From assembly GCF_008365315.1 (NCBI RefSeq), contig NZ_CP043506.1, positions 1,284,001-1,348,000 of the forward strand: 64,000 nt of DNA, in the 5' to 3' direction. The notes under the pieces were generated by a model. The model had not been told where the DNA came from, ran no database searches, and saw nothing but the letters and a program-made list of their open reading frames with translations. Within the stretch, counting starts at the first letter, position 1, and every line of letters begins with the position of its first letter. A program made the position numbers and the translations under genes. Below, piece after piece: positions 63,456 through 64,000 of this stretch. Source of the stretch: Acetobacter vaccinii (GTDB taxonomy: Bacteria > Pseudomonadota > Alphaproteobacteria > Acetobacterales > Acetobacteraceae).

Positions 63456-64000
63456 TCAGAATTCCTCATACGTCGCGGGGTCCTGCCCAAAGGTGCGCCC
63501 ATCGGGGCGGGCCAGTGTGGCAATCTGCGCCATGTCGTCCGCGCTGAGTTCAAAGTCGAACAGCGAGAGGTTTTCAAGCTGCCGTGCGGGTGATGTCGCC
63601 TTGGGCAGCGGTACGGCATCAAGCTGGATATGCCAGCGCAGGATAACCTGCACAATGCTCTTGCCAATCCGCGCGGCCAAAGCCTGTAACACGGGGTCTT
63701 GCAGCATGTGGCTGGCGCGGCCAAGGGGGCTCCACGACTGGGTGGCAATGCCGTGGGCTGTGTTAAAGGCGCGCTGCTCGGCTTGCGGGAAGTAGGGGTG
63801 CAGCTCAATCTGGTTGACCGCCGGGGTTACGCCGGTTTCGGCAATAATGCGCTCCAGATGGACGGGCAGGAAGTTGCAGACACCAATGGAGCGCACAAGC
63901 CCGCGCTTGCGGGCCTCGATCAGTGCGGTCCAGGCCTCAACATACAGGTCCTTGCTGGGGTTGGGCCAGTGGATGAGGTACTGGTCGTAGCTGTCAAGCT
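63456..64000 (-). CDS. Aldo/keto reductase (2,5-diketogluconate reductase-like), 5' part outside the window
   Basis: The C-terminal 180 residues of an NADPH-dependent aldo/keto reductase; the frame stays open to the right edge. Visible motifs are YDQYLIHWPNPSK (with the usual His), RSIGVCNFLPVHLERII, VNQIELHPYFPQ, WSPLGRASHM and VILRWHIQLDAVPLPKA, which bind NADPH. The active-site Tyr and Lys lie beyond the edge. Such enzymes reduce 2,5-diketogluconate and other carbonyls, common in gluconate-oxidising bacteria. Confidence 0.92.
   Translation of the reverse strand, partial: LDSYDQYLIHWPNPSKDLYVEAWTALIEARKRGLVRSIGVCNFLPVHLERIIAETGVTPAVNQIELHPYFPQAEQRAFNTAHGIATQSWSPLGRASHMLQDPVLQALAARIGKSIVQVILRWHIQLDAVPLPKATSPARQLENLSLFDFELSADDMAQIATLARPDGRTFGQDPATYEEF

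Overview
The window is GC-rich chromosomal DNA from an alphaproteobacterium, most likely an acetic acid bacterium (Acetobacteraceae; Komagataeibacter/Gluconacetobacter-like is my guess, genus not proven). Reasons: a circularly permuted two-piece tmRNA, an alpha-type SspB adaptor, alpha-type ALA synthase, a pqiABC (MCE) operon, a gap-pgk operon led by a transketolase homologue, and a decayed IS5-type element. There is no prophage, CRISPR array or rRNA. Most of the window is housekeeping DNA with one accessory-looking cluster at about 12.7-25.1 kb and an IS scar near 61.5 kb.

Layout: (a) 1-1.9 kb: an 8-bp tandem repeat at the left edge, a Kef/CPA2-type antiporter and tRNA-Thr(CGT). (b) 2.1-5.9 kb: pqiABC, an envelope lipid-transport type operon, ending in a strong terminator shared with convergent purF. 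(c) 6-12.1 kb (minus): metH, a small unknown gene, cvpA and purF. (d) 12.1-25.1 kb (plus): a CxCC protein, then a tightly packed set: type I secretion ABC transporter, HlyD-type adaptor, Sel1-repeat protein, a giant two-domain glycosyltransferase, a ChW (hydrophobic W) domain protein, a GT4 glycosyltransferase, a CX5R phosphatase and a DMT exporter. I read this as a possible export/glycosylation or exopolysaccharide module; it is the best candidate in the window for an undescribed system. (e) 26-30.3 kb (minus): transketolase-like gene, gap, pgk. The transketolase homologue has lost most catalytic residues.

(f) 30.7-35.9 kb: a lipoprotein, hemA, an Lrp regulator divergent from alr, then dadA behind a possibly structured leader; lrp-alr-dadA is an alanine racemisation/catabolism unit. 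(g) 36-43.5 kb: glucoamylase-family protein, VOC protein, class I fumarase, sspB and, directly upstream of it, the tmRNA gene ssrA whose tag SspB recognises; then thyX, a small Cys-rich secreted protein and apbC/mrp. (h) 43.9-52.1 kb: opgC-like, degP-like protease, FUSC protein, quinone oxidoreductase, a 37-residue membrane peptide, a two-repeat secreted protein and a mannitol-type dehydrogenase. (i) 52.5-60.6 kb: HAD phosphatase, rRNA methyltransferase-like protein, a soluble globin-coupled chemoreceptor, a PepSY protein behind a Fur-like operator, katE and an SDR. (j) 60.9-64 kb: a 45-residue peptide gene, a ChaB-like gene whose stop codon abuts an internally deleted IS5-family copy, ynfA, a GlcG/HbpS protein and the 3' part of an aldo/keto reductase running off the right edge.

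All calls come from reading the sequence and remembered family motifs; no database search was run.
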